A stretch of 39,207 nt of DNA from Bacteroidales bacterium (lineage in GTDB: Bacteria > Bacteroidota > Bacteroidia > Bacteroidales > UBA932), in contig JAFUWZ010000033.1 in NCBI GenBank assembly GCA_017471045.1, forward strand, positions 1 to 39,207, written 5' to 3'. Every line of letters begins with the position of its first letter. The stretch's first letter is position 1. Under the pieces are notes generated by a model. It was given only the letters and a program-made list of their open reading frames with translations. It was not told where the DNA came from and searched no databases. The position numbers were made by a program, and so were the translations under genes. This document shows, piece by piece, positions 6,879 through 16,244 of this stretch.

Positions 6879-9413
6879 ATGATCAGACACCTCCGTTCTC
6901 TTTCCCTCCTGGCCGCTTTGCTGCTCGGCACCGGCCTGGGCACCCGGGCCAATCCCGTCCACAAAGTCAAGACCGCAGACGGCACCACCGTCGGCATCGA
7001 AGCCTGCGCCGACGGCATCTACCGCATCCATGTCTCACCCCGGAAGGACTTCTCCGAATCCCTGATGGAGCGTTACGGCCTCCTCCGGACGGACTGGGCC
7101 CCTGCCGGTGAGAAGATCAGCGACGGGAAGCGGACCTGGACCCTCACCACGCCGGGCCACGTCCTCAGCCTGGACAAGAAAAGCGGTACCTTCAGCCTGC
7201 GCCGCAGCGACGGGACCGTACTGGTCCGGGCCCTCGATTATATCCCGGGCAAGGATGCCTCCGTCAGTGCCCTTTCGAAGGTCATCAACGACGCCTACGC
7301 CGACCTGCACGTAGCCAAGAACAGCGGCATCATCGGCGATGAGAACAACCGCAAGGAAGGCATCGACAACAGCGAGAGCGGCGACCCGCTCAAAGCCAGC
7401 GTCCTGCGCTTCACCCTCGCGGGAGACGAGCGCTTCTACGGAGGCGGCAGCACCAGCCGCGACCACATCCAGCACCGCGGCGAACTGCTCCGGATGTGGA
7501 CGACCTACCAGCACACGGAGATCCCGATGCCCTTCATGATGAGTTCCCGCGGCTGGGCGGTATACAACAACACGACACGCAAGAACTTCTTCGACGTCGG
7601 CCATACAGACAAGGACCGTTTCAACATCTACAACACCAGCGACGAGGCCGACTTCTATCTGCTCGCCGCCCCTTCGATGAAGGACCTGCTGGGCCTCTAC
7701 ACCCGGGTGACCGGCGGCAACTACGTGCTGCCAAAATGGGCCTACGGCCTCTGCTTCGGTCCCAACATGCGCGAGGACCAGTGGGACATCCTGCACGACG
7801 CGGTCCTCTTCCGCCAGCTGGGCGTGCCCTGCGACATATTCTGGCTGGAGCCGCAATGGATGGAGAAACGTTACGACTTCTCCACCGCGAAGCGCTGGAA
7901 CTTCGAAAAATTCTCCCCGGAGCCCTACTGGCTGCAGGACAAATTTCCCAAGCAGCTGTACAACCGTCTCTTCATCGGCAAGTTGCGCAACATGGGCTAC
8001 CACCTCGGCCTCTGGCTCTGCGAAGAATACGACCTCAGCATCACGGAAGAGGACGAGATCGCAGCGCGTCTCGGCAAGCCCCAGTCCGGGCAGGAACACT
8101 GGATGGACCACCTCAAGACCTTCCTGGACTACGGTGTGGAAGGTTTCAAACTGGATCCGGCCCGCACCATCGACGAGCATCCCGACGCCAGCTACTACAA
8201 CGGACGGACCGACAAGGAGATGCATAACCTCAACCAGGTCCTGCTCCAAAAGCAGATGAACTTGATGACCCGCGAGCACCTCGGCCGCCGCATCTGGTAC
8301 CACTACACGGCCGGCTGGGCGGGCACCCAGCACTGGGGCGCCTCCACCAGCGGCGACAACGGCGGCGGCAAGACGGCCCTCTTCGACCAGCTCAACCTGG
8401 GCAACAGCGCCTACATGAACCTCTCCTGCGACGTGATGAGCGTTCCGAAGGAGCTGGAGATGCAAGGGCTGCACTTCGGTCTCTTTCTGCCCTGGGTCCA
8501 GATCAACAGCTGGTTCTCCATGATGCAGCCCTTCTACTACGGTGAGCCGGAGCAGAGCATTTACCGCGACTATGTCCAGATCCGCTACGCACTGATGCCG
8601 TATATCTATTCCGCGGCCCTGGAAGGCGGACTGAGCGGCCTGCCCATCGTGCGATCGATGCCGCTGATGTTCCCCGAAGACCGCCAGGTGGATGACATGT
8701 GCTACCAGTACATGTTCGGGGACAATCTGTGCGTGGGCATCTTCAGCGACGAGATCTACCTCCCCGCCGGCACCTGGATCGATGCCTGGACCGGCGAACG
8801 CGTGGTCAGCAAGGGCGAAACCCTGCAGCGCAGCTACCCAGACAACCGGGCCGGCCTCCTCTTCATCCGGGACGGTGCGATCCTGCCCTGCATAGAGGCG
8901 CCCCAGAGCCTCAGCACCCATCCTTTCGACTGGCTGATCGTGAAGGTCTTCCCGTCCGGCGACTCTTCCTACCTGCTCTATGAGGACGACGGGGACAGCT
9001 ACGGCTACGAAAGCGGCCGGGTCGCCTCCACCCTGCTGGAAAGCCACGCCGAGGCCGGCGAGGTCCGTCTCCTCGTCCACCCGACGGAGGGCAGCTACGA
9101 GGGGATGCCTGCGACACGGGACTACGTATGGGAGATCGCCCTGCAGAAAGCACCCGCATCGGTCAGCGTCGGCGGCCGGAAAAGCGAAGCCTGGACCTTC
9201 GGGAACGGGATCCTGCGTATCGCCGTCGAAGAGGCTCCGGTCAGCGAGCCCCTGGAGCTGAAGATCACCCTCGGTACGGATAGCGCAACCCTCTCCGGAG
9301 ACCAGTTCCAGAGCTGCCTGACCCATGGCGGCTGGGGCTCCCCCACCCGCACCCGCCGCAGCACCCGCAGCTCCGACACAGCCTCCCAACTCAACGAAGA
9401 AGTCCTCTACTAA
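6879..9413 (+). CDS. Secreted glycoside hydrolase family 31 (alpha-glucosidase/alpha-xylosidase type)
   Basis: This is a retaining alpha-glycosidase, exported by a signal peptide (about residues 1-24, ending near TRAN). In 844 residues the N-terminal galactose-mutarotase-like beta-sandwich (about 25-285) is followed by a TIM barrel. The likely nucleophile is Asp426 in GFKLDPA and the likely acid/base Asp493 in STSGDN; TSRGWAVYNN, WLEPQWME and the FYGGGSTSRDH loop also fit GH31. A C-terminal beta-sandwich contains YLLYEDDGDSYGYE. The substrate (alpha-glucoside or alpha-xyloside, as in xyloglucan) is not decidable here. It ends one base before the ROK kinase start, so the two are co-translated. 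The last about 28 residues are Arg/Ser/Thr-rich and look unlike a folded GH31 end. Confidence 0.9.
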   Translation: MIRHLRSLSLLAALLLGTGLGTRANPVHKVKTADGTTVGIEACADGIYRIHVSPRKDFSESLMERYGLLRTDWAPAGEKISDGKRTWTLTTPGHVLSLDKKSGTFSLRRSDGTVLVRALDYIPGKDASVSALSKVINDAYADLHVAKNSGIIGDENNRKEGIDNSESGDPLKASVLRFTLAGDERFYGGGSTSRDHIQHRGELLRMWTTYQHTEIPMPFMMSSRGWAVYNNTTRKNFFDVGHTDKDRFNIYNTSDEADFYLLAAPSMKDLLGLYTRVTGGNYVLPKWAYGLCFGPNMREDQWDILHDAVLFRQLGVPCDIFWLEPQWMEKRYDFSTAKRWNFEKFSPEPYWLQDKFPKQLYNRLFIGKLRNMGYHLGLWLCEEYDLSITEEDEIAARLGKPQSGQEHWMDHLKTFLDYGVEGFKLDPARTIDEHPDASYYNGRTDKEMHNLNQVLLQKQMNLMTREHLGRRIWYHYTAGWAGTQHWGASTSGDNGGGKTALFDQLNLGNSAYMNLSCDVMSVPKELEMQGLHFGLFLPWVQINSWFSMMQPFYYGEPEQSIYRDYVQIRYALMPYIYSAALEGGLSGLPIVRSMPLMFPEDRQVDDMCYQYMFGDNLCVGIFSDEIYLPAGTWIDAWTGERVVSKGETLQRSYPDNRAGLLFIRDGAILPCIEAPQSLSTHPFDWLIVKVFPSGDSSYLLYEDDGDSYGYESGRVASTLLESHAEAGEVRLLVHPTEGSYEGMPATRDYVWEIALQKAPASVSVGGRKSEAWTFGNGILRIAVEEAPVSEPLELKITLGTDSATLSGDQFQSCLTHGGWGSPTRTRRSTRSSDTASQLNEEVLY

Positions 9414-9414
9414 T

Positions 9415-10377
9415 ATGAAACAGAACCTGCTCGGCATCGATATCGGCGGCACAAAATGTGCCGTCATCTATGGCATTGACACCGACGGCGTCCTGGAGAT
9501 CGCGGACAAAGTCCGCTTTGAAACCACCGGCGTGGACGAGACCCTCACGCGCATCCTGTCGGAAGTGAAGGCGATGGCCGCCCGGCACGGACTTTCGGGC
9601 GCCAATACCCGGGCGGTCGGCATCTCCTGCGGCGGCCCGCTGGACAGCCGCCGCGGCATCATCCAATCCCCTCCCAACCTTCCCGGCTGGGACGACATCC
9701 CGATCGTCCGGCTCGTCGAGGAAGCGACCGGCATCCCGGCCGCCCTGCAGAATGACGCCAACGCCTGCGCGCTGGCCGAGTGGAAGTACGGAGCCGGCCG
9801 CGACAGCCGCAACATGGTTTTCCTGACCTTCGGGACAGGGATGGGCGCCGGCCTCATCCTGGACGGGAAACTCTATGCCGGGACCAACGACAATGCCGGC
9901 GAGGCCGGACACATCCGCCTGAGCGATTTCGGCCCCGTGGGTTACGGCAAGGCCGGATCGTTCGAAGGATTCGCCAGCGGCGGCGGGATCGCCCAGCTGG
10001 CCCAGTCCGCCGTCAAGGAACAGATGATGATGGGACGGAACGTAGCCTGGTGCCCGGACGGGGACCTCTCCGCCATCACGGCCAAAACTGTCGCCGAGGC
10101 CGCTGCAGCAGGGGATGCGCTGGCCATCGAGGTCTATAAGACGAGCGCCACCTATCTGGGCAAGGCACTCTCCATCCTGATCGATGTCCTCAATCCGGAG
10201 GTGATCGTCATCGGGAGCATTTTCGTGCGGGCCGAGGCATTGATCCGTCCCTTCATGCAGGCGGCCATCGACCGGGAAGCCCTGCCGGCCGCCGCGGCCG
10301 TCTGCCAGGTCAAGCCGGCCGAGCTCGGCGAGCAAATCGGCGACTTCGCTTCGCTCTCCATCGCCGCCTCCTGTTAG
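9415..10377 (+). CDS. ROK-family sugar kinase lacking the zinc-binding cysteines
   Basis: This is a cytoplasmic kinase of the ROK family (glucokinase, fructokinase, N-acetyl-hexosamine kinases), 320 residues. Seen: phosphate-1 motif GIDIGGTKCAV (7-17), GISCGGPLD, catalytic Asp114 in QNDANA, phosphate-2 motif TFGTGMGAGL (138-147) and EAGHIRL (163-169). Most ROK enzymes follow this His with a CxCGxxGCxE zinc site; here the stretch is FGPVGYGKAGSFEGFASG, with no cysteine. It starts one base after the GH31 stop, so it probably phosphorylates the hexose that GH31 releases. The reading frame stays open upstream to 9325, but that part overlaps GH31 and ATG 9415 fits the family N-terminus. Confidence 0.9.
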   Translation: MKQNLLGIDIGGTKCAVIYGIDTDGVLEIADKVRFETTGVDETLTRILSEVKAMAARHGLSGANTRAVGISCGGPLDSRRGIIQSPPNLPGWDDIPIVRLVEEATGIPAALQNDANACALAEWKYGAGRDSRNMVFLTFGTGMGAGLILDGKLYAGTNDNAGEAGHIRLSDFGPVGYGKAGSFEGFASGGGIAQLAQSAVKEQMMMGRNVAWCPDGDLSAITAKTVAEAAAAGDALAIEVYKTSATYLGKALSILIDVLNPEVIVIGSIFVRAEALIRPFMQAAIDREALPAAAAVCQVKPAELGEQIGDFASLSIAASC

Positions 10378-10460
10378 GCAGTAAAGGTTGTCGTAAAATG
10401 GCTTTCATTTGACCTGTCGTAGCAGCCATATATTTGACACCAAGACAGTTATATAGTATT

Positions 10461-10485
10461 ACGGGGGCCATAATTCGACCCCCGT
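10461..10485. terminator. Hairpin between convergent genes, possible bidirectional terminator
   Basis: ACGGGGG (10461-10467) pairs with CCCCCGT (10479-10485) across an 11-base loop, midway between the stops of the ROK kinase and the convergent GH3 gene. Neither side has a clear T-run, so terminator function is only likely from position. The rest of this 138-bp gap shows nothing else. Confidence 0.4.
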
Positions 10486-10515
10486 TCACTTATTATTTAA
10501 CAGGCTAAGTATCTG

Positions 10516-13071
10516 CTAGTTATCCGCCACGGTCTTTCCCACCTTTTCCAGGCGGATATCCGCGCTGGAGGCGCCGACCATCACGGTAGGGAGGCCATCG
10601 GGGACGATGAAACCCTTGCGCGATTCGCTCCAATAGCGTAGGTCCTCCCGGCGGAGCGGGACCGTGACGCGGCGGCTCTCCCCTCTTTTGAGATGCACCC
10701 GGCGGAAGCCCTTGAGTTCCTTCAGCGGCGCGACGCCCTCATACTCAGGCAGCTGCACATACACCTGCGCCACCTCATCGTCGTCGTAGCGGCCGATATT
10801 CTTCAGCGTAAAGGACACCTCCACCGTCCCGCCGCCATCCTCAACCCGCAGGTCCGAGTACTGGAACTGAGTATAACTCAAGCCATAACCAAACGGGTAC
10901 AGCACCGGCCCGTCAAAATACTTGTAGGTCCGTTTCGTGATGTCATAATCATCGAACGGCGGCAGGTCATCCAGGCTGTTGTACCAGGTCAGCGGCAGGC
11001 GCCCGCCCGGATTGTACCGGCCCAGCAGGACCTCGGCAACCGCCGTACCGCCCTCCTGTCCGGGATACCAGGCCTGCACGATAGCCTGCAGGTTCTTGTC
11101 TTCCCACTGCAGCGACAGCGGACTGCCCGCCACCAGCACCAGGATTGTATTCGGGTTGACCCGATACAACTCCTGCAGGAATTCCTGCTGATCCTCCGGC
11201 AGGGTCAACTTGTCCCGGTCCTTTCCCTCCCGCTCGATGCTCTTGTTGATGCCCATCACGGCCACCACGGCATCGCAACGCCGCGCCAGTTCTCCGGCCT
11301 TGCCATACAGGGCGATCCGCTCCTGCTTCCCGACCGCAGGCAGACGCCAGCTCAGCCGGGCGACGGCATAGTCCCGGACATTATAATAATCGATTTCCAG
11401 CTCATAGGCATGACCCACCTCCAGCCGCACGGAGACCGTATCGGAACTGACATTGTGACTGTTCCAATGGTCGATCAGCGGCTTTCCATCCAGGCGCAGG
11501 CGCGCCCCGTCGTCCGAGGTAAGCTGGAGGACGTATTCGCCGGAAACCGGCGGCACCAGCCGGCCCGCCCAGCGCACGCTCAGCGGCGAATCGGGTATGA
11601 AGGGATCCGGAGCCTGGTTGGCCGGTTCGAAATTGATCCAGGGATCCGTACGCACCGACGGTTCTCCTTTCAGCTCTGTCCCGGGATAGTATTCGGCGCG
11701 AAGGCCGTCGGGGAAATACTCCGGCGCGATGGTCTCCATCCCGTCCACCGCAGAACGCCAGGGCGCATACTCCACCCGCACATGGGGACCGGCGGCAGCC
11801 TGGATCCCTTCCAGGATAGACACGGGCGCCGTCGCAGGCGTACCGCTGTAGTCGCCGAACTCGCATCGGCCGGCATTGATGCCGACCACCGCCAACGAAC
11901 GGATCCTGCGCAGCGGAAGGGTCCGATGCTCGTTCTTGAGTAGGACCACCGCTTCCCGCGCCGCCTGCAGGGCCAGGTCACGGTGCTTCTCGGAGCCGAT
12001 CACATCCGGACTGATCCGGATGTAGGGATTGTTCCGGCCCGAATCGAACAGACCCAGCCGCATCCGCGCCGTCAGCACATGCCGGGCTGCCCGGTCGATA
12101 TCCGCTTCCGAGACCAGACCCTTGGCGAAAGCATCCTTCAAGGGCTGGATGAAGATATCGTCTCCGCATTCGAGATCCAACCCCGCCTGCAGGGCCAGGG
12201 CAGCGGCCGTCTCGGGGTATTGCACATAATGATGACCCTTCATCAGCAGAGATACGGCGCCGCAGTCCGAAACGACGTATCCATCGAATCCCCAGTCCCC
12301 GCGCAGGACCTGGGTCAGCAGCCAGGGATTGGCCGTACAGGGGATGTTGTTGATCGCCGGATAGGCCGACATGACCGAGGCAGCGTGACCGCGGCGGACC
12401 AGGGCCTCGAAGGCCGGCAGATAATACTCCCGCAACTGCTTCTCGCTGACCGCGACCTTGCACTCGAAGCGGTTATGCTCCTCGTTGTTGACCGCGAAAT
12501 GCTTGGGCGTAGAGACCACTTTCAGGTAACGCGGATCATCCCCTTGCAGCCCCTGCACGAAAGCCGTGCCGATCTCACCGGAGAGGAAGGGATCCTCGCC
12601 ATAGGTTTCGGGCGTGCGGCCCCAGCGTGGATCCCGGGCCATGTTGACGGTCGGAGACCAGAAAGTCAGCAGGTCGCTGAATTGCTGCGTCTGGCCACGC
12701 CCCTGATCCAACTCGCTCCAACGGCCCCGCGCTTCGTCGGAAATGGCCGTGGAGACCTCCCGGATCAGGTCCGGATCCCAGGTCGCCGCCAGGCCGATCG
12801 CCTGCGGGAACACGGTGAAACGTCCCGGACGGACGACGCCGTGGAGCGCCTCATTGCCATGATAGTATTTGTCGAATCCCAGCCGGTCATTGGCTGGCGA
12901 AGAGGCCCGGAGCAGATCGATCTTTTCCTCCACGCTCATCCGTCCCAGCAGATCCTCCACCCGCTCCGGAATAGGAGCCTCTTCATCTTGATAGACCGGG
13001 GTCTGAGCCAGGACCGGAATCGACAGCATCACTGAAAGCATCAGGCAAAAGCAGAAAAAACGGGGTCTCAT
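10516..13071 (-). CDS. Secreted GH3 beta-glycosidase with inserted PA14 domain
   Basis: This is an exo-acting retaining beta-glycosidase (beta-glucosidase/beta-xylosidase class). The 851-residue product starts at ATG 13071, which gives the signal peptide MRPRFFCFCLMLSVMLSIPV (cleaved near LAQ); longer in-frame starts lack a leader and overlap the promoter. Domains: GH3 barrel about 30-345 with nucleophile Asp269 in VVSDCGAV and substrate-loop motifs KHFAVNNEE and NMARDPRWGR; GH3 C-terminal alpha/beta sandwich from about 360, interrupted by a PA14 domain (about 453-577, with YVLQLTSDDGARLRLDGKPL), resuming with the acid/base region SIEREGKDRD (611-620); and a C-terminal FnIII-like domain. PA14 in GH3 enzymes shapes the active site for oligosaccharides. 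It is a single gene, convergent with ROK and divergent from the helicase. Confidence 0.93.
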   Translation of the reverse strand: MRPRFFCFCLMLSVMLSIPVLAQTPVYQDEEAPIPERVEDLLGRMSVEEKIDLLRASSPANDRLGFDKYYHGNEALHGVVRPGRFTVFPQAIGLAATWDPDLIREVSTAISDEARGRWSELDQGRGQTQQFSDLLTFWSPTVNMARDPRWGRTPETYGEDPFLSGEIGTAFVQGLQGDDPRYLKVVSTPKHFAVNNEEHNRFECKVAVSEKQLREYYLPAFEALVRRGHAASVMSAYPAINNIPCTANPWLLTQVLRGDWGFDGYVVSDCGAVSLLMKGHHYVQYPETAAALALQAGLDLECGDDIFIQPLKDAFAKGLVSEADIDRAARHVLTARMRLGLFDSGRNNPYIRISPDVIGSEKHRDLALQAAREAVVLLKNEHRTLPLRRIRSLAVVGINAGRCEFGDYSGTPATAPVSILEGIQAAAGPHVRVEYAPWRSAVDGMETIAPEYFPDGLRAEYYPGTELKGEPSVRTDPWINFEPANQAPDPFIPDSPLSVRWAGRLVPPVSGEYVLQLTSDDGARLRLDGKPLIDHWNSHNVSSDTVSVRLEVGHAYELEIDYYNVRDYAVARLSWRLPAVGKQERIALYGKAGELARRCDAVVAVMGINKSIEREGKDRDKLTLPEDQQEFLQELYRVNPNTILVLVAGSPLSLQWEDKNLQAIVQAWYPGQEGGTAVAEVLLGRYNPGGRLPLTWYNSLDDLPPFDDYDITKRTYKYFDGPVLYPFGYGLSYTQFQYSDLRVEDGGGTVEVSFTLKNIGRYDDDEVAQVYVQLPEYEGVAPLKELKGFRRVHLKRGESRRVTVPLRREDLRYWSESRKGFIVPDGLPTVMVGASSADIRLEKVGKTVADN

Positions 13072-13093
13072 ATCCAATGTATAGTATTCCATC

Positions 13094-13102
13094 CGAAAGA
13101 TA
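13094..13102 (-). promoter_or_regulatory. Possible -7 element of the GH3 gene
   Basis: TATCTTTCG on the minus strand, 22 bases upstream of the chosen ATG, resembles the promoter box before the BASS transporter (28486). No clear -33 element is seen. If real it excludes the longer GH3 starts. Confidence 0.3.
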
Positions 13103-13316
13103 CGGAAAAACGCCGAAGATTTGACCAGCCGCCGCGCAAGATGATCCGTCTTTTGTCCCATCAGACGCAAAAAGGCCCCGACTCGCGCCCGGCAGGTCAC
13201 CGCATGTCCCATTGGGCGCAGCGGCAATGTCTATTTCACGGCAAGACAACCACGGGGTGTACGGATCGACAGCATATCGTCGCGGAACCGGCCTGAGCTC
13301 TGATGAGGCGGAACGC

Positions 13317-13346
13317 TTGATGGATGCGCAATAATTCGTATCTTCG
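13317..13346 (+). promoter_or_regulatory. Bacteroidota-type promoter for the helicase gene
   Basis: TTG (13317-13319), 19 bases, then TATCTTCG (13339-13346), four bases before the ATG at 13351. The spacing is right; the -7 box differs at one base from TAnnTTTG. It implies a very short leader. Confidence 0.5.
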
Positions 13347-13350
13347 CCGT

Positions 13351-15435
13351 ATGGAAGAGATCGTCAAGGACAGGCAGTTCGAGCTGGCGGAAAAGTATGT
13401 GGAGGGGACCTCGGTCTCGTTGTTCCTGACCGGGAAGGCCGGGACGGGCAAAACCACGTTCCTGCGCCATATTGTACAGCATACCTCCAAACGCTGCGTG
13501 GTCCTGGCCCCGACCGGTGTCGCTGCCATCAACGCGCAGGGCAGCACGATCCATTCCTTCTTTTCCCTTCCGCTCTGTCCCTATCTCCCGGACGTGCCCG
13601 AACTCAAGACGGAGTACCAGATGCCGGAGCACTACCGCCGGCTCCGCAAGGAGAAGGTCAAGATCATCCGGACGCTGGATCTGCTCATCATTGACGAGAT
13701 CTCCATGGTCCGGGCGGACCTGCTGGACGCCGTGGATATGGCCCTGCGGCGCTATCGCCGCTCTTCCAAGCCCTTCGGCGGCGTCCAGCTGCTTATGATT
13801 GGGGACGCGCAACAGTTGTCGCCGGTCGTCACGGAGGCCGAACGCCCCTTCCTGGAACGGGTGTACGCTTCCCCCTATTTCTTCCACAGCAAGGCCCTGC
13901 AGGCCCTCCGCTACGTCACGGTCGAGTTGAAGACCATCTACCGGCAGGAGGATGCCGAATTCATCCGCCTGCTCAACGGGGTGCGGGACGCGGCACTCAC
14001 CCCGCAGATGCTGCAGCGCCTGAATGCGCGCGTCGGAGCCCCGGCGGGCGAAGACTGGATCCGGCTGACCACCCACAATGCGCAGGCCGACGAGATCAAT
14101 TCCTCCCGGCTGCTTTCGCTCCCCGGAGAAGTCAGCATCTACAGCGCCGAAGTGGAGGGCGACTACCCGGAGAGCCTGTTCCCCGCAGCCAAGGACCTTC
14201 TCCTGAAAAATGGAGCCCGCGTCATGTTTGTCCGCAACGACGGCGAGGGACGCTTCTACAATGGCAAACTGGGCACCGTCCGGTCCCTGGAGCCGGAATC
14301 CATCACGGTCCTGGATGACGAGGGCGACGAGATCACCCTGGAACGGGTGGACTGGGAGAATCTGCAATATACCCTGGACGAAGAAAGCGGAGACATCCGG
14401 CAGGAGGTCAAAGGTGTCTTCCGGCAGTTCCCGCTGCGCCCTGCCTGGGCCATCACGATCCATAAGAGCCAGGGCTTGACCTTTGACCACGTCGTGATCG
14501 ACGCCGGTGCCGCCTTCGCCTTCGGGCAGGTCTATGTGGCGTTGTCCCGCTGCCGCTCCCTGGAAGGGATCTCCCTGACCCAGCCCATCCACGGGTCCTT
14601 GCTGATCTCGGATGCGGATGTGGCAGCTTTCAACGCTTCTTTCCCGGAAGAGGCCGCGGTGGAGAACGCATGGGAGGGTTTTCACAAGGAAAGTGAGCTG
14701 AACGCTCTCTGCAGCTGCTTTGATTTCGGAGAGCTACGCCGGCTCATCCTGACACTGAAAAAGATATGGAAAGACTCGACCCTGCCAGGCACCTATTCAC
14801 TGCTCTACCATCAATTGGAGCAGTACGCGGGGGAGGCGGTGGACATGGAAGATGTCGCCGACCGCTTCCGCCGGCAGCTCCGCACCCTTCGGGACCAGCC
14901 GGAACAGCGCGCAGAGCGGGTCGCAAAGGCCTGCACGTATTTCCTCCCGCGTGTGGAAAAACTGGAAATGGAGCCCTTCTTCTCCGTGGAGATCGACAAT
15001 GCCGAGATCCGGAAACGGACCCGGAACTTGTCAGCCGAGCTGCTGCCGGTGCTTCAAATCCATAAGGACACGCTCCGCGAGGTACTCGCCGAGGGCTTCG
15101 ACGAGCGGACCTTCCGGCAACTGCGCCTGGAGGCTCTGCTGGAAGAAGGCAAGCCCTCCCGGAAGCGGAAGCAAAAAACCGCGGATGCCCATGATATTTA
15201 CCAGGATAACCGCCATCCGGAACTCGTCGAAGCCCTGATCACCTGGCGCCGGGAAAAAGCCCGGGAACTCGGTGTCCCGGCTTATGTGATTCTCCATCAG
15301 AAGGCATTGCTGGGCATCGCTGATGCCAAGCCCGACTCCCGCGCCCAGCTCCTTGACGTCCCTGGTTTCGGGCCTGAGCTGTGGAAAAAGTTCGGGATGG
15401 AAATCCTGAACCTTCTGTCCGCGCCCAAGGAATAA
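13351..15435 (+). CDS. Pif1/RecD-like superfamily 1B DNA helicase with C-terminal HRDC domain
   Basis: This is an ATP-dependent DNA helicase, probably for genome maintenance. The 694-residue protein shows Walker A FLTGKAGTGKTT (25-36), Walker B LLIIDEISM, motif III MIGDAQQLSPVV, and a C-terminal UvrD-like helicase segment AITIHKSQGLTF ... VYVALSRCRSLEGI. The final about 75 residues (HPELVEALITWRREKAREL ... PGFGPELWKKFG) match an HRDC nucleic-acid-binding domain, a common arrangement for this family in Bacteroidota. The start at 13351 is preferred over 13324 because the extra nine codons would contain the promoter box. Confidence 0.88.
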   Translation: MEEIVKDRQFELAEKYVEGTSVSLFLTGKAGTGKTTFLRHIVQHTSKRCVVLAPTGVAAINAQGSTIHSFFSLPLCPYLPDVPELKTEYQMPEHYRRLRKEKVKIIRTLDLLIIDEISMVRADLLDAVDMALRRYRRSSKPFGGVQLLMIGDAQQLSPVVTEAERPFLERVYASPYFFHSKALQALRYVTVELKTIYRQEDAEFIRLLNGVRDAALTPQMLQRLNARVGAPAGEDWIRLTTHNAQADEINSSRLLSLPGEVSIYSAEVEGDYPESLFPAAKDLLLKNGARVMFVRNDGEGRFYNGKLGTVRSLEPESITVLDDEGDEITLERVDWENLQYTLDEESGDIRQEVKGVFRQFPLRPAWAITIHKSQGLTFDHVVIDAGAAFAFGQVYVALSRCRSLEGISLTQPIHGSLLISDADVAAFNASFPEEAAVENAWEGFHKESELNALCSCFDFGELRRLILTLKKIWKDSTLPGTYSLLYHQLEQYAGEAVDMEDVADRFRRQLRTLRDQPEQRAERVAKACTYFLPRVEKLEMEPFFSVEIDNAEIRKRTRNLSAELLPVLQIHKDTLREVLAEGFDERTFRQLRLEALLEEGKPSRKRKQKTADAHDIYQDNRHPELVEALITWRREKARELGVPAYVILHQKALLGIADAKPDSRAQLLDVPGFGPELWKKFGMEILNLLSAPKE

Positions 15436-15456
15436 AGCGCCTGATGGGACAAAAAT

Positions 15457-15487
15457 TTTGACACCGTGCGCAGGATGCTTACCTTTG
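15457..15487 (+). promoter_or_regulatory. Consensus Bacteroidota promoter of the methyltransferase gene
   Basis: TTTG (15457-15460), exactly 19 bases, then TACCTTTG (15480-15487): a full match to the TTTG-N19-TAnnTTTG consensus. It lies just after the helicase stop and favours ATG 15524 over ATG 15497 as the start. Confidence 0.8.
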
Positions 15488-15523
15488 CAGGGGCTTATGG
15501 ATGTAATAAACCCTCGAAAGAAT

Positions 15524-16231
15524 ATGGAAGGACCGAAGAAAGAGAAGATCGGGCAGATGTTCGACTCGATCGCGCCGGAGTATGACCGGCTCAACCATCT
15601 GATGTCACTGGGCATCGACAAAAGCTGGCGGCGACGTGCCCTCCGGCAGATCGTGGAGCCGGAGCGGCCCCAGCGGATCTTGGACCTGGCATGCGGGACC
15701 GGGGATTTCAGCCTGGCCATTGCCTCCAAGGCCCATCCGGACACGACGGTGACCGGGGTGGACCTGTCCGAGGGGATGCTCTCCGTAATGCGGGAGAAAG
15801 TCGCCGCGGCCGGTCTGGAGGGCCGCATCTCGGCCGGGCAGGGAGATGCCGAACACCTGCGCTTCCCCGATGACAGTTTCGACCGGGTGACAATCGCTTT
15901 CGGGATCCGCAACTTCGAGCACCGGGAGGCGGCCCTGCAGGAAATAAGGCGGGTGCTCAAGCCCGGAGGCCGGCTGGTCATCCTGGAGCTTTCGGTCCCC
16001 TCCAACCCGCTCATCCGCTGGGCCTACAATCTCTATTTCACGAAAATAACGCCCCTGATCGGGGGGCGTATCTCGGGCGACAAGGCCGCTTACCGGTATC
16101 TGCCGGCTTCGGTGCTGAAGTTCCCGGGGAAGGAGGCGTGGATGGCGACGATGTCCGGGTGCGGCTTCCGCGCCGTCACGCACCGCGCCTTCACCCTCGG
16201 CATTTGCCGCATCTACACCGGGACAAAATAA
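15524..16231 (+). CDS. ubiE: Demethylmenaquinone methyltransferase (UbiE/MenG)
   Basis: This enzyme transfers a methyl group from S-adenosylmethionine to demethylmenaquinone, the last step of menaquinone synthesis, in the cytoplasm or at the membrane face. The 235-residue product has QMFDSIAPEYDRLNHLMSLGID at its N-terminus (11-32, the UbiE signature), SAM motif I ILDLACGTGDF (52-62), VDLSEGML, the RVTIAFGIRNF motif and RRVLKPGGRLVILEL, all standard for UbiE/MenG. ATG 15497 in frame is an alternative but would be nearly leaderless given the promoter at 15480. Transcription is alone. Confidence 0.93.
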   Translation: MEGPKKEKIGQMFDSIAPEYDRLNHLMSLGIDKSWRRRALRQIVEPERPQRILDLACGTGDFSLAIASKAHPDTTVTGVDLSEGMLSVMREKVAAAGLEGRISAGQGDAEHLRFPDDSFDRVTIAFGIRNFEHREAALQEIRRVLKPGGRLVILELSVPSNPLIRWAYNLYFTKITPLIGGRISGDKAAYRYLPASVLKFPGKEAWMATMSGCGFRAVTHRAFTLGICRIYTGTK

Positions 16232-16244
16232 AACCTGTCACAGC

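Noticed and set aside
9325-9414. Upstream extension of the ROK frame (Ala/Pro-rich), which could suggest a GH31-ROK fusion or a frameshift in GH31
   Set aside because: Ala/Pro-rich translation is expected from GC-rich DNA in another frame; ATG 9415 gives the normal ROK N-terminus and GH31 ends with its own stop.
7035-9467. Very long minus-strand open frame (810 codons) opposite GH31, and similar long frames opposite ROK, GH106, GH43 and pckA
   Set aside because: These mirror GC-rich coding sequence on the other strand, are low-complexity (Val/Gly/Arg/Ala-rich) and match no family; the sense genes have full catalytic motifs.
10461-10485. Strong intrinsic terminator between ROK and GH3
   Set aside because: Only a 7-bp stem and no T-run on either strand; kept as a low-confidence feature only.
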